A stretch of 64,000 bases of DNA from the NCBI GenBank assembly GCA_963921825.1, contig OY997593.1, positions 59,752,039 through 59,816,038 of the forward strand. Direction: 5' to 3'. Below the pieces are notes generated by a model. The model worked only from the letters and a program-made list of their open reading frames with translations, did no database searches and was not told the DNA's origin. Position numbers and translations under genes: made by a program. This document shows positions 46,140-59,575 of this stretch, piece after piece. Source of the DNA: Erodium maritimum. Taxonomy: Eukaryota > Streptophyta > Magnoliopsida > Geraniales > Geraniaceae. The number at the start of each line of letters is the position of its first letter. The first letter of the stretch is position 1.

Positions 46140-49062
46140 TGTAAAACCCACGTATTTTAAGAGAGTTTTATTTTGAGAAATGAAACGTTGGGTGAGTTTT
46201 TGCAACAAGTAAAGCTTTGAGAAGAAAAAAAAGAAGAAGAAGAAGAAGAAGGATTTGGTTTGTGGGTCAGCTCAACTCGGGTGGGCCGAGCCATGCTGTA
46301 GGCCAAATTCGCGCGCTTGCGGCCCACGAAGAATTGGCCCAGCTTCGCGAACCCTAGCGAACAAAACGCACCTTTGCCGCTTTTGTTTCCCATTCCCTTG
46401 CACGCAACCCGAGGAGCTCCTTCAACCTCGAGCTCTCTCCCTCTCCACGCGAACCAGAGCTTACAGCGCCTCCACCTCCCGTCCTCACTTCTCTGAGCCA
46501 CCTCCACCTCTCTCCTCCCTCTCTTCTCCTCCTTCATCGATTCTCACCGTGACAAACCCCCAAAACCCCGACACCCGCGTCCCTCTCCATTTTCCCTCTT
46601 CGATTCAAGCCTCGCCGTTTCTGAGGAGCACGGCCAGCGACGGTGAGATCACTTCCTTACCAGATCCGTCGTCCCTTGCCTGAAAATCATGAGGCTTTGG
46701 GTTCGCTTTAACCGGGCTTGAGCGGGAGAAGCACGGCCGAAGTCCTCGACTCCAGGCGTTCGTTTCCTCGCCGGCGAAGCCTTCTCGAGACAGATCTGGA
46801 ACGGGAAAGGCTCGAGAAACCCTCTACTGACCTCCCCTCGTCGCGCCGAGTTTCCTGACATCGTCACCGGAAACGAGAACCCCCTCCGAGCTCTCTATCG
46901 TCGCCGCCGTCGACGAGCTTCGAAGCCCTCGCCCTTCTCCGACCTCAACTCAGGCCAGATCTGCAATGCGGGGCATGCTGAGACGGGTCGTTGGGCTGAG
47001 TTCCGGCCGTTTGGGCCTCGAGACGGGCCAAAGTTTAGGCCAGGCCCAGGTCTGGATGGGTTCTGGACTCGGGCTCGGGCCGGGTCTGGAACCGGATCTG
47101 GAGCCGGGTCCGGGTCGGGTCTGGACCGGGTTCGGGCTCGGATCCGGGGCAACCCAGTTTTAAAGAAAATCATTTTAAAATTAGGTTAATTAATTGTTTA
47201 ATTAATTTAATTTGGACAATTAAAGGACTATTTTTGGACAATCAGAGGACCTTTGGACCTTACCGGAACTGATTGGACCTTTTGTTTGTAAACCCAGACA
47301 CCGACTTGGACTTTGCTCGAGAACTTGGACTTCGCCCGAGAAGATGGAGTTGGCCCGGTCGTCAGCAGCTAGGAGTATTATTAGAGCAAGACCGCAAGGT
47401 AGGGAAAGTACTAAACTCCTCGTGTTATTTAATACTTAGTATGCCTATTAGGTTAATAAAATCGGAAAAGTCATAGATTGCATTTAGGATGCGAATAACT
47501 AGAATAATCGTCTTTCAATTACTAATAACCGGACGTGTCTAGTATGCATGCATAGGATGTGAATAACTAGTTTAACTCGCTTTCAATACTTGGGAATTGC
47601 CATGCTGGTATAAAGGCCGTGATGAGCCATAGGATTGGTTGTGTTTGCCTCACATGCCTTATTTGCTTAGTCTTTACGTTAAGATAAGAGTCTAATTAAA
47701 CTAGATAAATTGCGCCGTTAGTTTATAAATGCTTAAATGGTTGATTAAATGAATGTTGGTATGTTTGGTTGAATGGATGCTTGAATGTTCGTTTGATTGA
47801 ATGATTGAATGAATGCTTGAATGATTGACTGAATGATTGAGTGTAATTGATTGTGCCAAATGGTATGATCGGGTGAGTGATAGACGTTGGAACGTGGTTG
47901 GTAAGTATGTCGGTAAGTGTAATTGTGGGTATGAATCCCTTGTGGTGTGTATTGATGAATTCGTGGATTTCTAAGTTTGGTTGCATGATATGTTGGCATG
48001 TTAGTCTTTTGTGTTGTGTTTTGAGATGATTGGTGATCTGGTATGGTACCCACACCGTAGAGGATTCTGGTGTGGGGTAGTATCATAGCCGATGGATGTC
48101 TTACCCTGCGGGGAATGGTTATTAGTGATCCGGTATGGTACCCACACCGTAGAGGATTCCGGTGTGGGGTAGTATCACAACCGATGGATGGTTTACCCTG
48201 CGGGGCATTGGTTGTTGGACCCTGCGGGGCACTAGATGGTTTACCCTGCGGGGAATGGTTACTTGTTGATTCACCCAAGTGTATGCGTCATGCGGGAGCA
48301 TTACCTTGGTTCCCGGTGACATATGGTCCTTTGGGGGCATTTCAGATAATCCCGACGATATGTGTCCCTCGGGGATGTTACCGGTAGCCCGATGTATGTG
48401 CCTCCTCTGGACCGAGGGAAAATTTGACATGACACAAGTACTCTTGTGGATCGGAGTATGGGATCCGACATGACATAAGAACCTATTCGTGGATCGGAGT
48501 ATTGAGGATTTGAGTTGTTGGCGTAATATTTACTTGCTCCCATTTTAGTAGTTACCAAATATTTACAGCGCATTTCACTTAATCTCTTAAAGTTACCATC
48601 ACCCTTAAGAATGCGATATTATTCTTATCTTTACCTAATCCATAGCATCTTATTGATTAATAGTGTTAATTGCAAATTGTATCGTCATGCTAAGGCAGTT
48701 TTAGTACTAAACCGGAGGTTAAATTGTTTATAATTTTCCCTACTAAGCGTAAGCTCACCCCCTGTTGTTTTATTTATTATTTGTACAGGCATGCTTGATG
48801 TTTAGTGGACTCGAGGCTCGGGAGCTTCTGGATAGTTTGGGTATTTGCTATTAGAGACGTCATTGGTCATTTGTAATGAACCTTGCGTTTCACGTACTTT
48901 ACTTAGAGCCTTGACTCTCATCTACGATTTGGAACCTATTATTTGAGTATTTGATTGGAACTTATTTGAGCTTTAAATCGGTTTTATTATATTACGTTAC
49001 TATTTATTTGTCAACTCAAGTCACGTCTCGGGTCCGGCAAAAACCAGATTTGGGGCGTGACA
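46140..49062 (+). mobile_element. 5' LTR of a second Ty3 element (2923 bp)
   Basis: The LTR starts TGTAAAACCC, ends GGGGCGTGACA, and is followed three bases later by the iMet primer site. The five bases before it are ACAAT. It contains a two-copy repeat of about 97 bp near 48031 and 48127 (CCGGTATGGTACCCACACCG). No second LTR is found in the window, so the copy is incomplete. The leader behind it is homologous, in opposite orientation, to that of the first Ty3 element. Confidence 0.85.
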
Positions 49063-49065
49063 AAT

Positions 49066-49077
49066 TGGTATCAGAGC
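49066..49077 (+). other. Primer-binding site, tRNA-iMet type
   Basis: TGGTATCAGAGC, three bases after the LTR. It is not a tRNA gene. Confidence 0.9.
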
Positions 49078-50420
49078 CTGGTTTCATTTTGAACTTGTTT
49101 TCAAAACCTCGGACCGAACGTCAATTAGGTGGGTAGAGTTAGGTGGTCTAAGTCGTGGTACTCAGTGACGCAGGTCGGGAATATCCGATGCGTAGAGTTG
49201 AAACGACTCAAGTCTTGATTGTTTCAGTGTTTGTTTAAGTTTGAATCTTTTATATTACGATGGTTGCATTGCTTGGCTGGTATCCTTTGCCTTATTGACT
49301 GTATGTTACAGTGATCGGTGATGCCGAACGGTTGAGATTGGGATTGGATTAGCGAGCAATGATCGAGCCATTATAAATTGGTTGTTGAGTAATCCATTTG
49401 TTAAGTATGTTGCCACCTTGTTTGGCCGTTCCATGATTAATAAATGTGAAATGTTGACTTGTTGAAGTGTTGAATTTTTGAGGTGTGCCTACCATCCGAC
49501 TAGAAGTCGGTAAAACGTGCTCAGATTTTGTGATAAGGTGTGCCTACCTTCCGACTGGGAGTCGGTAAAACGTGTTGTTGACAGTATTAAGGTGTGCCTA
49601 CCTTCCGACCGAGTGTCGGTAGAACGTGCTGTGATTCTGGGATAAGGGGTGCCTACCTTCCGACTAGGAGTCGGTAAAACGTGCTATGGCCAATGACAAG
49701 GTGTACCTACCTTCCGACTGAGCGCCGGTAAAACGAGCTATGAATCGTGGTAGGGTGCGCCTTCCCTTCGACCGAGTGTCGGTAAATAGTGTTATAGCCG
49801 TGAGGTCCGGCGCGTTAAGGGAGTCTTGTTATGTGTGTATTGCTAATGAATTATTGCGTGATCGCTATTGCTTCACTTGTGTGTATGATTTGGGTGTTAT
49901 TTGAGTAAAGGGTAGAAACCCGAGTGGTATTGGCAGCATCTTACTGTTATGTGTACTTTTGTTGATTGTGGGAACCTGGTGTGCTGAATGCTGTGTGAAA
50001 TTGATTAGTAAATGTCACGCTTAAGCGGATGGTTAATGGAAAATACGAATAGGTCTTGCCAAAATTTATGTAGAACTGAAATGTTTGCACTATCACGGGT
50101 TGACTCAGGGGCGCCACTGTAGTCGAGCGTGATAGGGGGATGTCAACTGGTTACAACGGGATTCGGGGACGCTTGAATCGGGTTGTAACGACGCGAGATC
50201 GACATGAATGTTATAAGAGAAAAGTAAGGGGTTGAGATTATGAAAAGAGTGAGACTTATGGGAAAGAAATTAAGGATATACCTTGTGGAACCTGTTGTAT
50301 TATGATTTGAATCCCACGTGATGGGAAGATACTCGACCGAGACTTAGGTCGGTCTGGTATATTGATTGTGTGATTGTTTGAAACTGTACCTCCTGTGGGA
50401 GTTGATTGAATTACTTGCCT
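49078..50420 (+). other. Untranslated leader of the second Ty3 element
   Basis: The wording matches the reverse complement of about 4930-6040, for example the block around 50095-50200 (GGTTGACTCAGGGGC, GTGATAGGGGGATGTCAAC) against 5400-5480. The two Ty3 elements therefore belong to one family. No gag start of that family follows; instead Ty1/copia gag sequence begins near 50420. Confidence 0.7.
49481..49795. repeat. 54-bp tandem array with hairpin core, six copies
   Basis: The unit begins AGGTGTGCCTACCTTCCGAC and continues with a short spacer, GTCGGTAAAACGTG and about 15 variable bases. Period is 54-55 bp. Each copy has an inverted pair (CCGAC/GTCGG) able to form a small stem-loop, and the pair is preserved in most copies while the spacer varies. 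Confidence 0.88.
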
Positions 50421-50435
50421 GATTGCAGTACTTGC

Positions 50436-51560
50436 TTGATGTGTGAGACGCACAAGGTGTTGCACCACATTCTATCGTCCGATTCTCTCTCGGCGTCGAC
50501 ATGGGCTGATTCCGACGCTGTTGCTGCACTACTAAAGGCTGCAGCTCCTCCATCTCCGGCCAAGTCTCTCTCTTCAGAGGCCACGCTCACTGATCCGGCG
50601 TCGTGGAAGCAAGTAGATGTTGCCGGTTCGGACTCTGGCAAAACCGAGGACTCGGACTCATGCAAGGAGTCGGGTTCTGTTGCTGCTCCTGCGGGTCAGC
50701 TTACCAAATCCATTGCGCCAGTATCATTTGGTGCCTCAGGTTCGGTATCTCCTGCTCTCTGGTCTCGTTTAGATGCAACAATTCTTCAATGGATTTATGA
50801 CACCATTTCTCCCGATCTATTGCAAACCATCATAGAACCTGATACAACTGCTGCTCGGGCTTGGCTAGCCTTAAGCAATATTTTTCAAGATAATAAGCAC
50901 TCTCGTGCTGTTTATCTCGAACAAAAATTTTCCGCTATACGTTTGGAGGATTTTTCGAATGTTTCAGCATATTGTCAGGAACTTAAGTCTTTATCTGATC
51001 AACTTTCTAATGTTGGAGCTCCGGTCTCCAATAATCGCCTTGTTCTTCAGCTTGTCACAGGGTTATCTGATGCTTATGATGGTATTGCAACCCTTATACA
51101 ACAATGCAACCCTTTGCCACTATTTTATGATGCTAGGTCTCGTCTGATAATGTTAGAGACAAGGAAGCTCAAACAGGCATCGTCAGGGGCTTTATCTTCG
51201 GCTGCAGCCCTTTCCGTTACAGAATCTTCTCCATCAGACGGGTCCAAGGCCCCTTCTACTGATCATGTCGGCCGTGGGTCAAGGAATAGGCGAGGTCGTG
51301 GTCGGTCCAACTACCGTGGGGGTCGGTCTCAGGCGTTTCACTCCCGTCCCAGCAATAGTCACGGTTCAGCTCCTCTGCCATGGATGTCCTGGCCTCAACA
51401 CCCTTGGGCTGGCAACCCCTGGTATGGTCCTCCCTGTCCGTATCCATCTCATCCATAGTCGGGTTCATCATCAGCTCGACAACCTGCAAAATCATCCGGA
51501 CAACAGCATCCCGAACATCATCAAGGCATACTCGGACACCATCCTCAGGCGATTATGTTT
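50436..51560 (+). mobile_element. Ty1/copia gag fragment
   Basis: An open frame of about 340 codons has the order of a plant Ty1/copia gag. A serine/alanine-rich N-terminus is followed by the UBN2-type core ([20 protein letters not shown], then [14 protein letters not shown] and [18 protein letters not shown]) and [13 protein letters not shown]. The C-terminus is an arginine/glycine-rich tail ([17 protein letters not shown]). Gag forms the element's particle. Protease, integrase and reverse transcriptase were not found downstream, and neither LTR was seen. The element is broken. Confidence 0.8.
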
Positions 51561-53400
51561 ATCTGGTATTCAAATCAAATTTATACTTGTATTTATACTA
51601 CATTCAGTAATGAGAATAACATCAATCCTATTCCAACAATTTATATTAATATATTGGTTTCCAGTTTGAAAAGGAATAACAAAGTAGATTTAAGACATCC
51701 TCGTATATAATTCAATACCTTACTATCTAAGTCTCTAAGGTTTTGGGTAGGAAGTGTGATAGTTTTGATGGCACGTACAAATCTATAAAAGACGTTGATT
51801 AAGGTATCGATAAATATCGAGGATGATAAGGCAGAGGGAGTGGAACTGGCATGAACTAACTGGAGGGGAGACTAGAAGAAGTCTTGCCAGAGATAGAGAA
51901 GACGGGCGAGTTGGTAGTCCCAATCGAAAATCGGGATCAACTCGTCTTATACTTTGAACACGCCCTCACCGAAAAGGTCTTGACTGTCAAGTCATGAAAA
52001 AAAAATGGTTCTTATCGAGGAGATGGTTAAGGCATAAAGGGTTAAAGCATTGTCATCTAACCAATCAGCAAGTAGTCTTGGGTTGCTTTTTTCCTATCGG
52101 AGAAATGAGAAGACACATATCAGGGATAAGGAACAACATGACTTCCACAAAGCCATATTGGCTCTCAATGACCTCAAGCCCTAGATAAACCCTAACGAGG
52201 TACAATTTCTTCAAATGGCTCTCTAGGTCCGAATCTCCTACTTTCCCCTTTTATGGAATGTCACAACGGGTGGAGGAGCTAATCGGGAATATATTAGGGA
52301 CATGTATCCGGTTAGACCAGTGCTGAGGAGCGTACATACAAATTTAGGCCACGTTAAATTTCATTCAACCCTTGAGAAGTATAATACAAATCATCCTGAG
52401 AGGTACGAGACCAGGAATGCTGGCTTCACTTACCTACGCAAGGCTATTAGATTACTCTTACATGTGTGGAAAGATGTCCCACGTTATTCAACATTGTACG
52501 ACCGAATTGATGGGGGAAGGTCCAGACATATACCATTTCGAGAAGTCTCTCTTTACGGACCCGACTACAAAAGGAAACGTCTTCATACGCTAATATTGAA
52601 GGGTGGATAAGAGACAATGAATATCTATAAAGGAACTCAATATCTGTTGCAAAGTCCAATAGTCACGATTTAGGAAAGGGGTATCAAAATCGACAACAAC
52701 TTCATGATGACCCGGTGAACCAAGAAAGACTTAGACGATCATCAGATGTACGACGAGCTCTCGGGCGGCTACTGCACGAACACATGAAGAGTTGGAGATG
52801 GAGGGAAATCTAATCGTACTTGTCAACTAAGAGATTGAGAAAAAGTAAATTAGTGTATGAGAAGGAGAGGTATGTGAATTGAATGAAAGACATCCGAAGG
52901 GGGTTCATTCTAAGAAGGTTGAGCCTCTACTAGCATAGGTTGAGACAAAGAGTGACGTTGACCATGACCAAAGGAATAACATGGATCTCCCTGGTTGGGG
53001 GAAGAAAATTCTAGTAGCATAGGTAGAGACGGTCACCAGAATTGAGCCTGAAATAGAGGTTTTGAAGGACCCTCCAATTCGAGAAAGAAAAGATGTAAGG
53101 TTCGAGCTCGGGGTGGGGTGGGTGGGAGTTTTGCGGATGTCATAACTGGGAAGAAAATGACATATGAATACATGCATTCTATCCAAGTTTTGAACCCTCA
53201 AGTTCATCTCCTACCCTAGGTAATGTCACAAACATTCGTGTGAGAATTGCAAAGCCTCCTTCACATTTCCAGTGCATATTTAGATCGGATGGAAATAATA
53301 TTGGATGACTGACACCTCGAGATTTAACTCTCGAGTACCGGTCGTCAAGTAGTATTCGGGGTTTAGTCCGAGATATCTTACCCAAGGGAGCAATTAAGCA
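51561..53400. other. Unidentified degenerate sequence
   Basis: No open frame above about 100 codons and no motif I can name. Scattered frames (for example 52302-52610) do not resemble known domains. It is probably old retrotransposon sequence, by position only. Confidence 0.3.
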
Positions 53401-54760
53401 AGCACTTTAGTTAATTAATTCGTTCGTCAAGCTATTCCTATACCGATGATTGGTTTTGTTTTGAAAATAATAATTTGATACAATTTTGAAACAATGTAAA
53501 TGATCCGAGAATGCAAGAGCACAATATCAAAAGCAGATTTAAGATCAGAGATTTAAAGTGATCTAGGACATTGACGGGGTTCTGACATGATGAATAAATT
53601 ATCGGGATTCGATCTACACTTGCAACTAGTATTATTCTAAAGGCAACGGGAATTCTCTATCACTAGTTCTAACCATCTCTTGATCGCATTAGGACCCAAT
53701 CGTACTCTGACCACCTAATTATCTCTAATTTAGGTGTAGAAAGGTACCAAGCATTAAGATTTACGAATTCCTCTAACTTTCGGGTTTTACTCCTATGATT
53801 ATTGCACTCGTGTTAGTCTAACCATATTCTAGTCTAGATTGAAACCCGAGTTATATAATTTCTTTTTCGTCCTATTAACCTCATTGCTCAATTGTTGGTT
53901 ACTAGAATTCATACATTTATCACGTGATCAAGGAGACAAAGCATTAAGCACAAAATTATATAAACGATAGCATAAATACAAGTTTAACAAGTTTAAAGCC
54001 GAAACCCATTCATTTATGTCATCATATCGTTCCCCTATGTCCTAGATCAAAGGTATTTAGTTCATGACAGCGGAATAAGAACACAAAATACAGTTGAATG
54101 TAATCATAAACATCATAACTAGAGAAAGCGATACAAATACACGATTATCAATCACAACGATGAAGTACTTCGATTACAAGTCTCCAAAACATCCAAACCA
54201 TGAATCCTAGCTCTCAAACGTGTGTTTTTCTCTCTGAAACTCGTGATCCCCACTCCAATGCCCTAATTTCCTCTTTATACATCGATAAAAGATAAGGGTA
54301 AAGTAGAAAATCCGACTGAAAAATCACTGTTCTGCGCGTCATACGGCCTTCCGTACGCCGTATGAGGAAAGTACGATTCCCACTCTGAACGTACACCGTA
54401 TGAAATGGAGTACGGTCCCTACTCCATACATACACCGTATGAACTGGAGTACTGTTCCTACTCCATCCATATGCCATATGAAAGGGAGTAAGAACTCAGG
54501 TCCACTTTCAGCTGCTCTCTGCCTCGCTTGCACGATGCAAACACGTCCAATGCACGGCGTATGGGTCATAGACTAGTCCATACGCCATATGAACTGCAGT
54601 ATGACATCCAGACTTGACGAATTTGCAATATTTGCTCCGTTTTTGGCTCTTTTTCGCTCCGAAATCCTATTTCCTGTGGAGAGAGATCAACTGCACCAAA
54701 GTAGAGAAATACACATCAAAATACATAATCCAAGGACTGAAAAACTCAAGAATGTGGGCT
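53401..54760. other. Probable decayed LTR-type sequence
   Basis: The region is non-coding and carries the minisatellite at 54330-54610. The wording around 53880-54080 resembles long LTRs of plant Ty3 elements, as I remember them, but no boundary, primer site or polypurine tract was found. Confidence 0.3.
54330..54610. repeat. Degenerate tandem repeat built on (C)ACCGTATGAA
   Basis: Variants of TACACCGTATGAAATGGAGT and CCTACTCCATACA alternate with a spacing of about 40-45 bp, with at least four recognisable copies. Later copies drift to CATATGAA. Confidence 0.7.
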
Positions 54761-55167
54761 AAAAACATCTAGAATAGATGCATTTTACGTTCACATCAAT
54801 GACCCATCGTGAGAATACTACATAGAAATTGTCATAAGTTTTTTTCAGTGTCGTAATATGGTTTAAGTCATTTGACCTCGTAGTCATAATAGATTCATAT
54901 ATAGTTTTTTTTTTTGTTTCTTTAAACAATCTAACATTTTCTTTAACCAGATAATACCAAATCACCTATATGAGGAATTTGAATGACTAAGAAAAAAATA
55001 TCCATCATGTTAATATAAGTTGGATATCGTTGGGGCCTTGATAAGTGAGATTGTGGAAGTGCATGGTTATGCCAAATGATGAAGAGTTACTACTCACAGT
55101 TTACTTTCACTCAAGAAACTAATGATTAAATAGAATAAAGATGAGTGTTTATGCCTTATATTCAATC
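54761..55167. other. AT-rich flank of the LINE
   Basis: No gene or element feature recognised. Confidence 0.3.
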
Positions 55168-58100
55168 TTTTTTTTTTTGATAAATGATGGTTTTATTAAT
55201 GGCTTTGGAATAATGAATTACAAAGCTCGAGGTAAAATACCCTAAAGTAACCTTCCAAAGAAGAAAAAATCCGAAAAAGAGAGAGGAGATCAACTCCTTA
55301 AAGCAGAAACAAAACAAGAAGAAGGAGAAGTCAACCAAAGGGAAAAGCTGACATCCTCCAAAAACTCACTTGCCATCCTGCAAATACTGAAGCTATGATG
55401 CTGAAGCTTGCTGAAGACAACGTCCACAGGCTCGGATTGACGCCGAAAAACACATGAATTTCTCTGAAGTCAGATGTGCCTTAAACAAAGATAGCCAACC
55501 TTGACCCAAATCTTCCACCAACGTCTCCTACCGAACCCTCTCCAAGCAGAGATCAAAGAAACACAGTCCCCCGGTACAACCCAAAAGATTGACCACAAAG
55601 AGTAAACCTTGGACCACAACGACCAAGAAAAAACACAGTGCAAGAAGAGGTGCGGGACATCTTCAAAGACGGAACCACAGAGGCAACAATACATGTCAAT
55701 GAGAGAAATACGCATACATCGCTCCTCCAGAAAAGATTTGGTCGGAACCGCGTTATGAGCCAATAACCAAACCAAGGAGCTGTACTTGGGAGTGAGATTC
55801 TTTATCCAGAGAAAACCCGCCCAAGGAACAGAAGAGGGAACAGAGTCATCAAGCAAGAGATAAGCTGAAGCTGAAGTGAAACCATAATCTCTCTGAGACC
55901 AGATGACCGAATTAGGGGAACCCGGCGGATGCATGTCGTGGACAATAGATCCATATGTGAGGCTGAATCATCCCACTCGTAGGTGAATATAAAGGAGCAA
56001 CGATAGTCAATAAACCATGAACCATTCAGCCATACCTCGCCAATCCGAGACCATTTTCCCAAACAAATACTATAGAGTCTGGGAAAACGATAGCGAAAAG
56101 CAAGAGGGCTGAGCCACACATCCTGCCAGAAACGAATACGATCACCCCCTCCAACTCACCAGTGGAGACTCTGGTTCCCAAACATAATGCTGAAGGTCGG
56201 AGAATCAGAAAGTTCCATAATATGTCCAAAAAAGAACGAGGAACCAAGCTTATCCAAAGCAGTAAGATCCCATTCAGACAAGTTCCATCCAAACTTGGCA
56301 CACAACACACGCTTCCAAAGGGAGTCATTTTCAGTGGCAAAGCGCCAAAACCACTTTGCTAATAAGTTCTGGTTTACCCTTTCCAAGCCTTGAATGCCAG
56401 GGCCTCCCTCAAGTTTGGGTTTGCAGACAAAAGACCAGCGAACTTTGTAAAAGACTCTAGAGTGAGTCCTATTATGCCATAAGAAACGTCATCTCCAAGA
56501 CTCGAGTTCTCTAATAACACCTTTTGGCGCCCTGAAAAGGGACATATAGAAAACAGGAAAGGCTGATAAAGTAGATTTTATCAAAACTAACATGCCTGGC
56601 ATAGATAGATCCTTAGTCTTCCAAAGAGCGAGGGAGTCCTTGAAATTCTGAATAATTGGAGCCCGGAAAAAAAGACGCCTGAGGTTAGCGCTCAAACTAA
56701 AACCAAGGTACTTGATTGGTAAGGATCCAACCAAACAACCCAATGAAGAGGCAACCAACTCCGGGGTACAAGAGCAGGCATTCAGGAGGATAGCAGTGGA
56801 CTTATCAAAATTAATTTTAAGCCCGAACTCAACTAAAAAGTGAGCAAAGTGCTTTTAAGCCTCAGAAGATCATCAATAGAGCCCTTCACAAATAGCAATG
56901 TGTCATCGGCGAACTGTGAATGAGATAAAACCGGTCCCGAAGAGCCCAAACGAATGCCCAAAAAATCCCCCAAACTGATACCCTTTTCTAGGACCTGATG
57001 AAGACCTTCAGCAGCGATCAGGAAAATAAAAGGGGAGAGGGGGCAGCCCTGATGAATACCATTCAGGATGGGGAAATCATGACTCGGAGAACCATTCACC
57101 AAAACAGCCACATAAGCTCTGAAACAGGAAGCCACCCAAGAGCGCCATTTGGACCCAAAGTCCATAGCTACCATTACTTCATCAACATACTCCCAGTGGA
57201 CTTTATCAAAAGCCTTTTCAAAGTCCAGCTTGAGAACGACCACTTCTTCCCCGGACCTACGAACCCAATCTAAAACCTCAGAGGCAATCAGGACACCATC
57301 TACCAGTTGCCTGCCTGCAACATAACCTGATTGGGAATCACTAATTATGTCATCTAGAACCTTACGAAGCCGATTCGAAAGAACCTTAGACAAAAATTTA
57401 TAAGGTCCTGAGATAAGATTAATGGTCTGAAGTCCTAAAAACTGGCAGCGTTCCGATGCTTCTGAATCAAAGTGAGAAATGTGGAAGTGAGACATTTTCC
57501 AATGGTCCCCGAAGCGTAGAAGTCTGAAAAGAATCTCAGCAAGTCAGCCTTGATTGTGTCCCAACAGACTTTATAAAACAAGATAGAAAAACCATCAGGA
57601 CCCGGAGCCTTTTCAAAACCACAATCTGAAATAGCATCCAAAATCTCTTCATGCGAAAACGGATTCTCAAGAGAAGAGGCTTGATAACTTGATAAACGAT
57701 CAAAGGGGAGGCATGGAAGAGGCACTCGAGACACGGGCCTAGAAAAACGGAGGCTAAAATGTTCTACAGCAAGCCTCTTAATATTCTGTAGGATCCGAAT
57801 AAACAACTGATCAACTGAGACTTGGGAGATTTTATTCCTCGAGGCACGTATATTCGCGATTTTGTGATAAAACCAGGAACAAACATCGCCATGCCTATGC
57901 CACTTCAATCGAGCCTTTTGGCTCCAGATACGCGCAAAGACTTTTTGCTTGCGAATAAGGGTAACACGAAGCAAGGACCGAGAGAGACACTCTGCTTCAG
58001 ATAAAATACGATCATCCAAGGCAGTGTCAAAAGAATCAATTTCTGCCTCCATAGCTTCAACCTCACGGTCAGTACGACCAAACACGTCCCTGCTCCAACG

Positions 58101-58275
58101 TTGAAGATCACCACGCAAGCAACGAAGCTTAAACCAGAGACAATAGCTAGCCGAGCCCTGACAAATATACGAATCCCAAAATGCTTGCACATCTGAAAGA
58201 AAATACTTGTGGTCGGTCCAAGCATTGAGAAAGCGTTGCGGTTTGGGTCCCCAGTTGACAACAGAAGAAAGCAAT
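55168..58275 (-). mobile_element. 5'-truncated L1-type LINE with reverse transcriptase
   Basis: A T-run at 55168-55178 is the poly(A) end on the minus strand, after an AATAAAACCATCATTTATC tail. From right to left the minus strand encodes the region before the reverse transcriptase (NWGPKPQRFLNAWTDHKYF), the block KAPGPDGFSILFYKVCW, VLKLDFEKAFDKVHWEYV, the catalytic FADDTLLF, the thumb (YMSLFRAPKGVIRELESW) and the zf-RVT cysteines (FLEERCMRISLIDMYCCLCG). ORF2 is broken into at least five frames (57435-58292, 56833-57495, 56489-56758, 56156-56386, 55470-55934). Endonuclease and ORF1 are absent. This is the best-preserved reverse transcriptase in the window. Confidence 0.88.
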
Positions 58276-59575
58276 TTTATTACCATAGACAAAGGGATTA
58301 TGATATTAACGATAAAGGTTAAGTCGAATTATCAATCTCCATTAAACTCGGGTGGTTATAAAGTCTTGCTAGAGGCCAATTGTGACTTGTGGACGAAATA
58401 AAGATTTTGGGGTTACTACCAACATTATATGACCCGATAAGGTCATATACAAGAACAAACCCTAAAATTTTTAAACTATAAAAGCCCATTATTTATATAT
58501 ATTTGAATATAATATAATATATTCAATTCTTTAATCTTATTTTTAATTATAATTTTTATATTAAAATAATACATGTTGAAGATACTTTAGATTTTGAAAA
58601 GATTGAAATCTTATTCGAATGTCGAAAGTAAAAAAAATATAATTAAATAAAGAAGCATCTACTATTGAAATGATAAAGTCAATGGCAAGGAAAATGAAGA
58701 ATCGTTGTGTTTGGTGACGGGTCATGTCTTGTTCCGATCTCTCCTAAGATAGACGTGTGCATAGATTACAAGGTGAGGTCGATGATTCAAAATATGGATA
58801 TGCGTAGGTTGGTGGTGTTGTAGAGGCATTTTTTGGAACACATATAATGGCTTTTATTTGGTGTTGGTTTAGCACGACTGAAAAATGAGTCATTAGAAGC
58901 TGGACAGTAGTCCATTAATCTGGGGATATAGTATGAGTTTTAGATGGAGATGTAAAGTTACGGTAAGGAGACACTTGCCAAAAAATTTTACGCAACTCAA
59001 AAGAATGCATAAACCGATAAACATACCGTATGTGAAGCAACTTGCACTAAAGGCTACTCAATTTAGCTTACAAACCTTCTGTCAATTTTGATAGGCGTTC
59101 CTCTTTTTCCTATACATGGTTCTTAGAGATTCATACGCAAGCATTTTCAACCCCGTCTCCACTAATTATAAGGAATTTAAGCGATCATGAATCACATAGT
59201 GCTTTATTAGGCTTATAATGTTAGGCTAGTCATAGGGTGTGGTAAGGTATATGAAAAGAAGCTCAATAAATACATCTTGGCAAACATGTTTCGACTCACA
59301 ACCCCAAAAGTGTGTCTTACAACCCATAACCCTCATTTGTGCACTACCACATCTTTCACTTCTCTACACCCTTTTTGTTTCCTCTTGTGCATCAATAAGA
59401 ACATATTTTTTTACAAGGATTTATAATGTCTTTTCTTTCTACCTGCTCTAATTTTCAGCCTTACCCACACTTTCTTTTTGCATAGAAGAGATTCTTGTAT
59501 TTTCTCTTTTCTCACCTTTTAAAGGGAAGGCTGAAAGCAACAATTATTACAATAAACCCGGCACATCAACAAGTA
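58276..59575. other. AT-rich anonymous interval
   Basis: No coding sequence or element end recognised. 58480-58680 is very AT-rich. Confidence 0.3.

Noticed and set aside
46255-47173. Plus- and minus-strand frames up to 142 codons
   Set aside because: They lie within the LTR of the second Ty3 element, with no domain and frames on both strands.
49066-49077. tRNA-like sequence
   Set aside because: It is a 12-base primer-binding site complementary to tRNA-iMet, not a tRNA gene; no cloverleaf is present.
49481-49795. CRISPR-like appearance (repeats with variable spacers)
   Set aside because: The genome is a plant's, the repeats are part of a retrotransposon leader, the period of 54 bp is a simple tandem duplication and the spacers are related to each other.
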